Source: Isoetes taiwanensis
Taxonomy: Eukaryota; Streptophyta; Lycopodiopsida; Isoetales; Isoetaceae
DNA length: 64,000 bases
Assembly (NCBI GenBank): GCA_021234155.1
Contig: JAJEKV010000045.1
Location: 4,746,544 to 4,810,543, forward strand
Direction: 5' to 3'
The position numbers and the translations under genes are program-made. The notes beneath the pieces are model-generated. The model was not told the origin of the DNA. It saw nothing but the letters and a program-made list of their open reading frames with translations, and searched no databases. This document shows positions 11,053 through 22,474 of this stretch, one piece after another (positions within the stretch are counted from its first letter, which is position 1; every line of letters begins with the position of its first letter).

Positions 11053-11932
11053 TAGTCAGGGAATCCTCCTTGAGGAATGATGACCAAAGAGAAAATTCCA
11101 CAAGTCAACTACCAGGACACGCATCATCCAACCAAACTGCTAGGCAACCTCCTAGAAATGAAATACAGGATTACTTAAGGGCACGTTATCTATCAACAAC
11201 AGAAGTTGCATGGAGAACAATGTCATATGATATGACAAATAAATATCACATTGTCAAATGCCTGGCCCTGCATCTACCACACCTGAACACAAGGTCATTG
11301 TTAGATCGATATTTCTTACGACCTCTAGATCTCGAGTTCAATTCCTTCACATATACTCAATATTATAAACAACACACGTTGATAGCATATAATCTGGCAT
11401 TGGCAATCGAATCTAGAACAGCGTTCTATTTGAGACAAGTCTTGCTACATCGCTCTGCAAGGACATGGGATGAGTTGAATATCGCTAATGAACAACAATA
11501 CGAAATATACCAGCAAGCTGCAGAAGGATTACTTGCAGCATATAACGAGGCAACATTAGTCATGGAAGAAGCCATTTCCCTATCACTAAGTCCCACACAA
11601 TTACGCTTTTTCTTTGCCATGATGTTGCTCGATCAAGATCCAACAATTGAGCTATGGAGCAGGTTCAAAATACCGATGAGTGTGCACTTACTAGACGAAT
11701 ATCCAAATGATGACACAATTGCATTCAATGAATCCTTCATTTAATCAACAACATTTTAACACAGCATGGTACCAACATCATGGCATTTGGCCTCCAACTA
11801 CAAACTCGTCTTGGAAGAAATGCCATGCATGAATTATGAAAATTTCTCCATCATGGGATGTACTTAGACACTGTGACGCAAATGACAAGCACAATGAACA
11901 ATGATCAACAGAGGATATACAACTTATTCGAG

Positions 11933-11939
11933 AATGGTT

Positions 11940-11942
<3 letters not shown>
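11933..11942. repeat. Left target-site duplication AATGGTTGGA of the nested LINE
   Basis: An identical 10-mer occurs at 18685-18694 on the other side of the LINE. Joining the flanks restores the Helitron order from NNDQQRIYNLFENG to the Walker A region. Confidence 0.9.
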
Positions 11943-11970
<28 letters not shown>

Positions 11971-12742
11971 GAGGAAACGGCAGATTTATATTAGTGTATG
12001 AAAAAGTTACATAGATTTACATACAAAAGAACCATAGTAGGCGAAACAAGCCCCACCATGGAAAGGGATGGCTAGGGATAGCCACCAAAATCCTTTAAGG
12101 GAAGGAAACCCAGTCAAAATAAGAACACCTTATAATAGTAGTTCAGATAAAACCAAAATCAAATATAGTCTAGACTTGTGATCACGACATCGCTTTTAAA
12201 ATCCCTGCCTCGTGATTTCCGATTTCATATCGGGCACCCCATCAAGAGTGATGATAGCAAAGGCCTCCTCAAGATGAATGAACATCGATCATCCAGCCAT
12301 TCGGCCATAAACCGAGAGTCCAAGCCAGATACATGACCCAGAATCCCGAAGTCCTTCATGGATCTTGAGTTTAGCTTCGGCATGGCTTTATCTCCTGATT
12401 GAACCTCCAAAGGTCCTCATCCTCCAAAGCAGCGATTGAAAGTGATGCAGCTAATAACCTCTGTCTTAAGCCAGAAAAGAGCATCGATGATCTCCAAGGC
12501 CGATAAGGGGGACAATGGAAAGGATCTACCTCCCCCAGCATGCCCTCCTTCATGATGCCTCCTCACCAAGAGCTCTGTCAACCAAAGAATCCACATCATT
12601 AAAAAGCAGAGAGAAAAATTGGAAGAAACCATCAAAAGTTCCCAGGGAATCCCATTGTCTATCATAGTTCAGTCCCTGTTTTGCTCTGTGAGCCATGGCA
12701 GCTTCAGCCTAGATGGACCTGAAAAAGAAGCTTTGAGCTTGT

Positions 12743-13246
12743 TTAAATGGGGCCAACCCCTGTGATAGCTACCCCATTTCTATGTTTCCAAATAGCCCAA
12801 CATGTGAGAGCCCGAATGGTTCCCATAAAGGGGGATCTTTGGTTAAGGTAGTGCAGCAAAGAGGCCTCGTCAGAGGGAATTTGCTGCACCAAGGGAAGAA
12901 TCCACTGCCAGAAAGGAGCTAACCAAGGGCAGATGAAGACATGTGAACTCGTTTCCATTGCTCCACAGCCCAGCGGGCATAAATCTGTAACTTGATTATT
13001 AAATTGGGCCCTAAAACCATTTGTTTTAAGGCTTTTGTTCAGCACTAACCATCTGAAGAACCCAATCTTATTGGCACATTGAAGTTTCCAGCCCTGCCTT
13101 ATAATGGTGATGGCTAAGTTCTGTGGGCAGTCCCATGCTCTACAAACTTTAAGTTGAGATTTGTCTAACAGCAAGCTATAGATCTTGGAGACTTTGTATG
13201 CCTGCCCACCACATGACCAATTTGGGGCATCAGTTGTATGTCCCAC
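12743..13246 (-). pseudogene. LINE zf-RVT (RT-associated zinc-binding) segment
   Basis: This minus frame contains GFFRWLVLNKSLKTNGF, LCPLGCGAMETSSHVFICP and CWAIWKHRNG. The CPLCxxxxETxxHxFxxCP pattern is the C-terminal zinc-binding domain of plant L1 LINEs (here CPLGCGAMETSSHVFICP). It is the last coding part of the nested LINE. Confidence 0.85.
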
Positions 13247-13499
13247 TGGATTTCCAACTGGGTTTCTAGTGAGGGCTACATAGATGTTTTTATTTGTGTC
13301 GTGTGTCGTCGCCGTAATTCCAGATATATATCATCCCAGTCTTTCCATCTGTCATTAATTCTCATAGCCCCAATGGTGTGAAGACCTGCATGACACCATT
13401 CTTTATATTTAAGAGGATGTTTCAGAGCCAAACAACCTTCCTCTTCTTCCCTAAATAAATCGATGCCGAAAAAAGCCAAAAGTATCATTAGTTGAGCCA

Positions 13500-15608
13500 A
13501 GAGGTCGAGCTCAATCAATGTGGATGCCTCGATTCCAAGCGTAGAAGATTCTTCTCAAGATTTTTGAGGTGCCAAAGGCAGAATTGAGTAGATGAAGGAG
13601 GCTCAATCTGGAAGGCGATGTGGGAGGGAGGGAGCTCCCACCGGGAAGTTTCCTCCAACCAATATTTTATAAGTTTCATAGCTGGTGAGGGAGCATTAGA
13701 CATCAAAGACCTCCAAACCAACTTTGCAGCTAAAGCTTGAGCTTGGACAAACAAATCCTTACAACCCAAACCCCTTCCTTCTTGGGCAAAGTCAAATTAT
13801 CCCATGATACCATTCTCGGCACCTTGCCAAATATAATCCCCTCATGGTCGCCTCCGCCTCCTATAGGAGGCTTTGTCGTTAAATGATGGCGAGGGAGAAG
13901 AAAATGTGGGTGCTTGCAATCACACCTTGTTAATAATCTCGACCCTACCCGCATTGGATGTGAGGATTTTGGGTACATTTGTATTTTTTCTTCATCCTCA
14001 TTAACAATGGGGTCCCATAAACCCGGCCGATTCATATTAATAGCCGAGGGAGGCCAAGCAATTTGGTAGCCGTTTTATGGCTCAGAACTTTTATACCATG
14101 AATCATCTCTTCTTCGATCAGGGACAATAGTGCTTTTATCCTTGTTCAATTTAACCCCGAGGCTCCTCCAAACAAGTTTAGCATCTCATATCATTTTGAA
14201 GGAAGGCAAAGTATCATCTCGATACCGCATTAGTGAGAAATCACCCATTCTTAGGCAATTGAAGGCTTTGGATTTCTTTGGCGCCTAGAAGGGATGTGGT
14301 CGCCCTTGTCACCATTTAAACTATTAGGAAAAGGTAGGGGGCCAAGGGACAGCCCTGTCGACCCCTCTCTTGCACTCAAAAAATTTGGATGGGGTACCAT
14401 TTACCAGATCTGCAGCAGCCCGGCAACATTTAAGCTATGAATCCTGGCGATCACTTTTTCTAAAACCCCATCCGGGCCATTGCTCAGATAAAAATTTCCA
14501 AAGAATGGTGTCATATGCTCGCTTAAAAATCCAATTTAACCAAAGATGCAATTGCTTTTTGGTAAGGTTCCAATGCACCCTCGTGAGCACCAATAAAATT
14601 ATCCAAAATGCTTCTTCCAGGAGAAAAGCAGATTGAACTGGGTTGATGATCTTACGCAAGGTCTCTTTTAATTCTATTTGCAAGAATTTTTGCCAAAATT
14701 TTATAAGTAGCATTGGTAAGAGAGATTGGCCTCCAATCGAGAAAAGAGGCAGGAGCATCTACCTTGGGAATTAGAGCAATTAATCCAAAGATTTACAAAG
14801 CAGATGAAGTTTTGGGGCGCACCGGGCACCCTCGATAAAGGTAGTGACATCCTTCCCCGAGAATGTCCCAAAAGGCAATCGAAATTCAGAGGGATGCCAT
14901 CCGGGCCGTGGCTCTTGCCACTTGCCATTCCTTTGAGAACCTTCTCTATCTCACCTTCAAAAGAGGGCACATAAAGGAGCATGTGTCATCCGTGAGCTTG
15001 GTCACCGGGTCCAAGTTTATCAAAGAAACTCGAAACTATTTGAGTCCACCTCCTCCTCAAAGAAACAACTTGCTATATTTTTCATGAAAGAAATTCATCA
15101 GATTTTCTTGCCCTAAAATGATTTGGTCATCTTCTGAAATAGACACAATTCCATTATTCATAATCCTTCCTTTGGCTGTTTTGAAGAATAATTTGGAGCT
15201 GCACCTATCCATGCAATTAATGTTGACACATTTACTTTTAATTATCGCACCACGAGCCTCGAGACTCTTCAATATTTTTAACCTTCCTTTCCAAAACTTC
15301 CTCCTCCCCGTAAATATGACATTGTGTGGATCTCCAAAGATTCTTTGTCTGACCTCCTTCATCTGCAAATAAGTCTCCCTTTTTTCTTTTTTCAATTTGT
15401 CATTCCAGTTTTTACCCCAGACTTTTAGCCAATCTTTGATTTGTCCCATTCTCATGGCAAACCCTTTCATGGATCCACTTGGCCGCGATGGTTGCAATGC
15501 TTTATAGAAACCCTGAAAGTCCTGGCAGAACCTATTATTGTTAAGCAGACTAGTATTCAGCTTAAATGGAGAGTTTGCCCCTCCCTTAAGTGAGTTTCCA
15601 TACTCCAA
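13500..15608 (-). pseudogene. LINE reverse transcriptase, frame-broken
   Basis: Minus-strand pieces in order: KDWLKVWGKNWNDKLKKEK and NFFHEKYSKLF (linker). Then VLKGMASGKSHGPDGIPLNF (RT domain 0/1), ILAKILANRIKETL-like and INPVQSAFLLEEAFW (near 14650-14600), and LDFKRAYDTILWKFL-like (near 14530). The thumb region continues to about 13500, with WDNLTLPKKEGVWVV and GCKDLFVQAQALAAKLVWR. The (F/Y)xDD catalytic motif could not be found intact; the region 14430-14040 is broken. Confidence 0.8.
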
Positions 15609-15645
15609 ATATTGGGGAAAATGGTCTGAAATTGAGTTACCGTGG

Positions 15646-16284
15646 TCACCTTTTGATGATCATCCGAGGCCAAGAGCAATCTCTAGTGTAGAACTCCGCC
15701 AAGAAGACAGAAAACCCCGTCATTCCCCGCCTTTTGTTGCTCCATGAATACACATTTGAGGAAGATGGTGCTTGATAGACAAATAAGGATATCAGTCTAT
15801 CCCATTGAACCCTTTCATTCCTTGTCATATTCAACTTTTTCCCAAGTTTCCGATCCCACTGGGGGGTATTGTTGAAGTCCACTCGTAATCCAAAGAAATA
15901 CCCCTTTTGGGAATTCAACCAATTCGCCATCTCTTTCCATTGTTTTCACCCCTCCCCCTCGATCGAAGAGAAAGCATACACATTAATGACCCCAACTACT
16001 TCCTCATTAATTTTTAGGAAAACCACCTGCCATCTACCACTGGGGCTTTGGTAAGAACCAACAGATGGGAGAGAATTCCAAATTATACAAATCCCTCCCT
16101 TTGTCCCATCTGCAGGGGACCAGATGGAGCTGCCATTAGGCATTACCCATCTCCCAAGGTTGGAGGCTTCAAAGCTTGGCAGCCTGTGTTCCTGGACTAG
16201 GATCATCTCCTTCATAGCTATAATTGCACGCTTACGCTTCAAGGGACCTTTAATTCCCCTAAGATTCCAGGTCACTATCCTCAT
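15646..16284 (-). pseudogene. LINE apurinic endonuclease domain
   Basis: The minus frame starts MRIVTWNLRGIKGPLKRK. Then come a LVQEHRL-like stretch (the catalytic Glu of ETK replaced by Q-E-H) and GGICIIWN, and the segment ends in WDRLISLFVYQAP-type sequence. This is the N-terminal endonuclease of L1 ORF2. A frame change near 15935-15950 splits it. Confidence 0.85.
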
Positions 16285-16299
16285 GGTTTTTTGGATCTA

Positions 16300-18610
16300 G
16301 TAATAGGCCCATACCGGGTTGGGAGTATAGACCTTTCTCTGGTTTTCTTAGTTGTTTGTGGTGTGAAGAAAGTCTCACCTCTTCAATAGCCTCGAGTCAT
16401 CTTCACTACATTTCCCATCATCCCAGAACTTGCCCTGAAGGTTGTCCAGTTCAAGTTCTAAACCCAAAGAGGAGGGCACTTCCTTATCCTCTCCTCCCAA
16501 GGCTCCCAATTTAGGGAGGGACAAAGCTGCCTCCTCGCTCCGGAGGGATTTGGGGAGTCACCTACTATTAGACCAAAGTGGGAGAATATCCCGAGATTCC
16601 ATTCTCTTCTCGGGAATCCACATCTTGCAGCTGTTCAAAGTCTTCTTGTGTCACCAGATCACCAATCTCGCACTTCAGATTCCCTTCCTTGGGGTCAACA
16701 CCTTGTCGCCGCTTTCAGCCTCTCGAGTAACCCCGATCACCATCCTTTATGGGAGACTCCATCACCATTTGCGTGGGGGGTCTGTTCCAAAAAGATTCTT
16801 GACGGGGGGGTGAAATTTTGGAGGAGGGTTCGCCTCGCTCAAGAAATTTTGCCTCCAGAGTCATCGAACTCGAGAAATCATTTATTGAGGAACCATAGGC
16901 TCTTCAATGGTAAGGACCTTGGCCCCTGTGTTCATGAGCGGGTTACCACCAAAGCATCGTGATCGGGGATCTCTTTCCCTTAGCATTGTAGAGGACCTTG
17001 ACAAAGATTAGCATCACCATAACCTAACTTTTTTCCTCCACTCAGGTCTTCTCGTGCCTTTTGATTTTCTTCTTGCAACCGCTCTCTCCCTCAATTTTTT
17101 TTGCTTTTCTTTTGCACTCCCATTGATATTTTTTTTAACTTTTTGGGCAGTCGTGCTTAATTTTTTCACTTTTCTAGGAGTGATCCATTCCTCCTCTTTT
17201 GGCAAACGTTGATTGGATTTTTTCGCCGGATCCCATGCATACCCTCCACCATGAAGACGGATGCCACGGATGCCACAAGGTCGTGGAAGACCATTCCAAG
17301 CCAGTTTCAAAGTTCTGGAATTCCCAAAGTAGTCAATATATTGAATGCTACAAGGAATTGGTTTCAAAAGGTCAATTTGGGCCCAAACTCTGGGGGGCCT
17401 ATCAGGGGAGACCTCTAATGCAATATAGTTTCCAGTGTCTTTAAAAAGAGACAGGGGACTGCTACATTGGATTTAAACCACAAGCAGGAAGTCCATGCCG
17501 GATGGAAAAGCTCACTCTGATTTTGTGGGTCGGGCCGTGGTACCATTTCTGGAAGAAAACCCGGTGTTGGCCTTTGTAATGGTTCCTTTTTTAATAGTAA
17601 AGTAGCCTTTGTTTGAGGATTTTCACATTCCACTATAAAAAGGAAATTCATCCCAAGAAATATTCCCTCGATAGAGATATCTTTATCCTTCTCAAGCTCT
17701 ATTTTGGGATCAGAATCAAGCACTCCCTCGGGCGCACACAACCAATGAGACCCAAACTTGAAAGATATTTTAGTTTAATCTCAACAAAGGGTTTTGAGCT
17801 TACCCACATAAGCCGGGCGTGTCTTGATTCTTCAGCTCGCCGACCACTTCCCCGGACTTCATTGCCATAATCCAAGATAGGCTTGATCACTCCCTCATTG
17901 CTGTGCAAGGTCCCACTCCCGACTCGTGAGCGCTGGTTCACCATATTCGCAGCCAAGTAAGGAAATCACCGAAAAGTGACACAACCGACGATTCCTTGTC
18001 CACTCTCGAAGCTCGACGGCGCCTCGTTGTTTGCAGTTGTTCTTTCCTTTTCTCGCTCAACTTACGTAAAGTCCGTGAAAATGCCTTTTCAATCTCAAAA
18101 CCAAAATCTATCTCAAAGGTTCGCATTAAGGCCTGTAGCCCCTTGCCCCTTTCCCCCTTTCTTTGTCCCAATCAGTTTTATCACACTTACCCACATTTCC
18201 CCAAAATCTGTCCATCCCGCCAACTTCACGGACCAGGTGAGGCTTTCATTCCCTTCCAAACCAGCCCCACACCCCATTTTATAATCGACCCTTACCACCT
18301 TGCAAATCACGCACACAAACTCAACCAAAAAACTCAATCAAAAACCCTTACTACTATCCTCCCTTCCACCCAAGAGCAAAGGGATTGAACACCCCGTTGG
18401 GGCGTTTATCTCCTACAAATTCCCTAACGGTCTCTATAACCCGAACTACAAGATCTTCTTCTTCTATTAGGCTAAAAGGAGTGATGGCTTGGTACAAATC
18501 CTCAGGGAAGATTTGGTGGAAGACCAGACTCCTCCACAATGCTGCATCATCCCCTACTAACCATCCACATGAGATCTTCCTCCCTTCTTCAAGAATGGTG
18601 AAGTATCGCA
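16300..18610 (-). pseudogene. Probable LINE ORF1 region, decayed
   Basis: The minus strand has basic, protein-like stretches in several frames: WRSLVFHQIFPEDLYQAITP near 18500, FFEIDFGFEIEKAF-like near 18100, and a lysine-rich tail (KKLSTTAQKVKKNINGSAK) near 17150. Position upstream of the endonuclease, inside the same target-site duplications, indicates ORF1 plus 5' UTR. No zinc knuckle was seen, and the assignment rests on position. Confidence 0.55.
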
Positions 18611-18684
18611 TGTTTTAGGGTTCGAGGGTTCGGGCGCCTACCTCCCGCCATCGCTCACAAACACATCATGATAACATTACATCC

Positions 18685-18694
18685 AATGGTTGGA
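18685..18694. repeat. Right target-site duplication AATGGTTGGA of the nested LINE
   Basis: Identical to 11933-11942. It marks the 5' end of the minus-strand LINE. Confidence 0.9.
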
Positions 18695-19992
18695 ATCATC
18701 ATAAAGCAGTCAGCCTATGTTCATTGATGGAAAAGCCAATAGAGGAAAAATATCCCTGTTGAATTGTGTATGCCTGGCAATACGAGGAAATCAAGATATA
18801 GTGCTCCCATGTGGCATGGCAGCATTAGCAGGTCGTCAATACCCAAGAGGATGAATGGCCCGCTGAATGTTCCAAATCCCCGTCGAATAGAATAACATAG
18901 GGCTTCACTCAATGATAGAACATGATTCCAGACCATCAAAACTACTCATTGCATCTAAGGTCATTATCTGGGATGAGTTTCTGATGGCCAACAAAGCTAT
19001 CATAGAAAGTGCCCATCATGTACTGCAATGACTATGCAGGAGCAACCTTCCCTTTGGAGGCAAACATTTTAAAGGTGCTGGAGATTTTAGACAAGTCGTC
19101 CCTGTTGTCAAGGGAGGAGGAGTATATAATGCATCCATAAAATCCTCGCCACTATGCAAAGTTTTGGTGTGTTTAATTGAACAACCAATGCACGCTTCGC
19201 CACCACTGAACTAACGCGCTTTGTCAATCGTGATCGAAGAGAATTGGGAGGAGTCTAGTGCCTCACTGGATATCTCAACACAACTACTACTGTAGAAGAT
19301 AGCGTTGAATTTCTTTATTCATCCAACGTACTTTGAGATCCAGCTTCATGCAAGAAATGCAACCTTTTGTCGACTATCAATAAGAGCATTGACAGTTTCA
19401 ATTATCGCATTCTTAATAGACTTCCTAATCATGACAAATCATATTATAGCCATGACCAGATCACCGAACAAGATGAAATTATACATGATCACCCCTATGC
19501 AACATCAGATTCCCTTAAGAACTTTACACATTCCGAAATACCTAACCACGAAGTAAAGCTTAAGGTGGGCGTCATATGCCACATTATAAAATGACTAGAC
19601 ATGGAAAAGGGTTTAGTGAAAAATGCGAGAGTTATGGTCGTATCAATGCACGCGAAGTTTGTAATGGTAACGGTACTAGATGAGGCCAATCAAGAAGATG
19701 CATGCAGTACCCAATCTCGAGAGCGACTTCTTTTATCAACCAGAGAATAGGCCTTGGACCATTTACAGACGTCAGTTACCCCTTCGACTATCTTATGCGA
19801 CCTTTCAATAGCTGCCAAGGATTGACGTTCGATCGTGTCGTCATCGACCTGCGTAACGAGGTATTCGCACATGGCCAGTTATACACTGCGCTTACTCGCA
19901 TGCGAACGAGAGAAGACATGCTCATCCTACTCTCACAAGAGAACACTATGAGGTGCATTAAAAATATCGTCTACAAGGAGTGGTTGTGCTAA
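18695..19992 (+). mobile_element. Helitron helicase, downstream half
   Basis: Begins with a decayed Walker A (FIDGKANRGKISLLN, where GxxGxGKT is expected). Then come the Walker B region VIIWDEFLMANKAIIES, GGKHFKGAGDFRQVVPV and STINKSIDSFNYRILNRLP. EVKLKVG follows near 19560, and the C-terminal motif TFDRVVIDLRNEVFAHGQL with LTRMRTREDMLIL ends at 19992. It is collinear with the half ending at 11942. Walker A is degenerate and several stops are present, so it is dead. No CTRR-type 3' terminus with a hairpin was identified after it. Confidence 0.9.
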
Positions 19993-20279
19993 TGAGGTAT
20001 GTTTCCCTCAATCTTTTTTTCTATACAGGTCACGCAAGAAAGTGATAAAGAACTGGACGTCACAAGATGCGTCCTCTTCACTTTTTATAGGTATCACAAG
20101 CGTATATCTTTAATTCTCATTACAAGTTATGCAAGAGAATAGTAAAACAATTAAACTTCAAATGAGGTACATCCCTTCCACCTTTAACATCTACTATTAT
20201 CTGCCCATATGATACATGACCAGTTGTTCGATTACCATGACATTCCCTCATCCATGTTTTATCAAAGTGAAAAATAAAA
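19993..20279. other. Gap between Helitron and SINE cluster
   Basis: Probably the Helitron 3' non-coding end. No clear hairpin plus CTRR terminus was seen. Confidence 0.35.
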
Positions 20280-20625
20280 TCCATCCATCGTGGTGATGGT
20301 CTACTGGTAAATCCATTGGTTATGGGTGGTCCCCAACCAGGATCAAAACCCACTGACTAGCATCGGGTGGTTTAAAAAAAAAAAAAAAAAAAAAAAGATA
20401 TTCATCAAGCGGCAAAATTAGTGGTCGCACCATTGGTTATGGGCAATCCCCAACCAGGCTCAAATCCCCCTTACTACCATCGGATGGTGGCAAAACAAAA
20501 AGAAAAAGAAGAAGAAAATGAAAAGAAATAAAAAAAAAAAAAAAACCAGTTAAAAAAGGGAGAAAATGCAAATGCCCCATCCAGGCTTAAAACCCACTGA
20601 CTGCCACTGGATGGCGGCCCCACAT
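20280..20625 (+). repeat. Three tandem-like tRNA-derived SINE copies with A-rich tails
   Basis: Copy 1 has an A-box match tggtctactgg (20297-20307) and a B-box match gatcaaaac (20341-20349), then catcgggtggttt and a run of about 24 A (20373-20396). Copy 2 (about 20405-20545) repeats ccattggttatgggcaatcc, ccaaccaggctcaaatccc and catcggatggtgg, then an A-rich tail. Copy 3 (about 20570-20620) keeps ccaggcttaaaacccactga and actggatggcgg. The shared order of polymerase III boxes, a constant 3' body and an A-tail supports a SINE family. Confidence 0.65.
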
Positions 20626-20626
20626 G

Positions 20627-20893
20627 CTCACGAATGTGTATAAGAATGGAAAATAGAAATGTTCGCAGTGGCCTTGGCCGCGGCGATAAATTTCTTATAT
20701 GTAATAAGCATAGTAACAAAGTGGGAATCCATAGTGATTGAAAACATCTTCCACGTCTCGTATGGGTACATGAACACAAGGCAATAGCGTGGGTTCAAAT
20801 CCCACATGCCCACGAGTGTGTATAAGAATGGGAAAGAGAAATGTTCGTGGCGGCCTTGGCCGCGGCGATAAATTTCTTATATGTAATAAGCAT
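20627..20893 (+). repeat. Direct repeat pair of a second SINE-like family
   Basis: Two copies (20627-20714 and 20803-20893) share tgtgtataagaatgg, agaaatgttcg, ggccttggccgcggcgataa and atttcttatatgtaataagc. The second is preceded by cgtgggttcaaatcccac, a tRNA T-arm-like B box. A third copy of the core is at 53624-53675. Confidence 0.7.
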
Positions 20894-22474
20894 ACCTTAA
20901 CCTTGAATTGCAAATGCTATTGGCTTCTTTTTTAAGATATATGCGATTGCAAAAACTTTGAAGAAAAATACGTCGCCCGAAAATTCAATAGTCAATTCAC
21001 ACAGCTGCTTATGCCCACCGTATCCAGAAGGCTTACCAAGACTTCAGGGTAAACAATTTTGCCTTGAAATTTGGTTTTTCACATTATTGTCATGCTGCTA
21101 AATAGTTAATTGTTTCAGAAAAGTCTTGCATAATACCACTAGTAGAGCTTTATACTGAAGCCTTTTAAGGAAGACTATTTTGCCTAGGAGCCCCATTAAT
21201 GAATGTAATAATGCATAATTAAAATATTAAGGCTGGTTGGGTATTGCCCCTTCGCTCCAAAGCAGTAGGAATTGGATACGATATAAACAACACCATAAAC
21301 TCAAAATCTTACCTTTGTTGTACAACCAATTCTATATGTGTATTTGACATATATACCAAGGTTGTATATGAGGCTATTCCACATGTATTGTCGAATTGAT
21401 GCAAAATTGCCTGAAATAATCCTTGTGAGAATACATATTTGGTGAAAGTTTATAATAAATATATCGAAACAAGTTGTTCTAATGTCACAAAATGTATCTA
21501 TGGATCCTTATTGTCTATCAAGGCCATATTGCCTGGATCCTTGGATCATTATCGATTTTTGACTCTTCAAGCAAAAATTGCTTAATTGAAGCAAAATAGC
21601 TTAGGCTGAGATTCTACTGGCGTCAATTGATACCTGGAAGTTGGAAGCCGACCAATCCCGTTGAATGATTTACAACTTCCATTGCTTTCTGTGATTCCAC
21701 CAATAATGGTAATTAAGCATTAGATTTTGCTTCAGGAGATGATGTGGACGCTATAAACAACCGCTTAATTGTCAAGGGATTCCTCCCATGAAAACTATAG
21801 CAAGAGATCATAAAAAGAACCAGTATCTGCAATTCTATCGCTTCAATCTTTTCATTTAATACTTGTGGAGAGGGATCTTGCATTCCTAAAAGACATCACA
21901 AAGGATTTTTCATAAGGTGATTGATGGTTTTAAAGATAGATAGATGGTAAAGAAGAAATTTGCCCTTTTTCACAATTTTCTCACTTTCGACCATGGTTCG
22001 AAAATAGGGGAGTTCCTCCCCTAAAAATCCGCCCACTTGTATTAAATTCCTATCATGCTGAAAATTTTCTGGCAATTTACCGGCAAGAAAATAAAAAATA
22101 CCGGCAAGAAAATAAAAAATTTCTGGCATAATACATCAAAAAATGCACTAATGTATATTTTTTCCGGTAGCTTCAAATGCCAAGAAGCAGACGTTGCTAT
22201 TTTCGAGCCCTGTTTTTCGACCGGATCTTCTAAAATAAAAAAAGATTCTTAGGGAACCTGGCCAGTGGCCACCAGCAAATGCATCGAGAACGTGGAAGAA
22301 GGAAAATCAGCCACGTCAAGCACAAGGGTTTAAGCCTCAATGGACTAGATGGCTTTCCACTTTCAGGCAACGGATCCAAGCCGTCAAAGGCCTTTGCATG
22401 GTTGTGCTGCCATCCTCCCCTTCATTTACCTATCGCATTCCTTTACCCATGCTCCAAATGCCCGACCATCGGCT
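20894..22474. other. Intergenic sequence upstream of the helicase gene
   Basis: No coding region recognised. A two-unit tandem repeat (ccggcaagaaaataaaaaat) lies at about 22079-22122. The last few hundred bases should contain the promoter of the helicase gene, but no convincing TATA box was chosen. Confidence 0.4.

Larger units (their letters stand above)
10485..11942 (+). mobile_element. Helitron Rep/helicase protein, upstream half
   Basis: + strand frames give Helitron-type sequence: WVVPYNAFLLHELDCHI, FSYIYGYIYKG, then EIQDYLRARYLSTTEVAWR, LHLPHLNTRSLLDRYF, FTYTQYYKQHTL and LRFFFAMMLLDQDP. It ends in NNDQQRIYNLFENG, the segment just before the helicase Walker A motif. It continues at 18695 after a nested LINE. 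The HUH Rep nuclease and the 5' end are not seen, so the copy is truncated. One MITE (10863-11052) and several frame breaks interrupt it. Confidence 0.9.
11943..18684 (-). mobile_element. 6.7-kb L1-like LINE nested in the Helitron
   Basis: The limits are set by 10-bp target-site duplications and by a 28-base T-run at 11943-11970, which is the poly(A) tail of the minus-strand element. On the minus strand the order is ORF1-like region (18610-16300), endonuclease (16284-15640), reverse transcriptase (15608-13500) and zf-RVT tail (13246-12740). The 3' UTR is about 770 bp. The size and domain set indicate a full-length insertion. All frames are now broken, so it is inactive. It inserted after the Helitron did. 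Confidence 0.92.

Noticed and set aside
20474-20913. Minus frames with HIRNLSPRPRPLRTFLF repeated
   Set aside because: They come from the SINE-like direct repeats.
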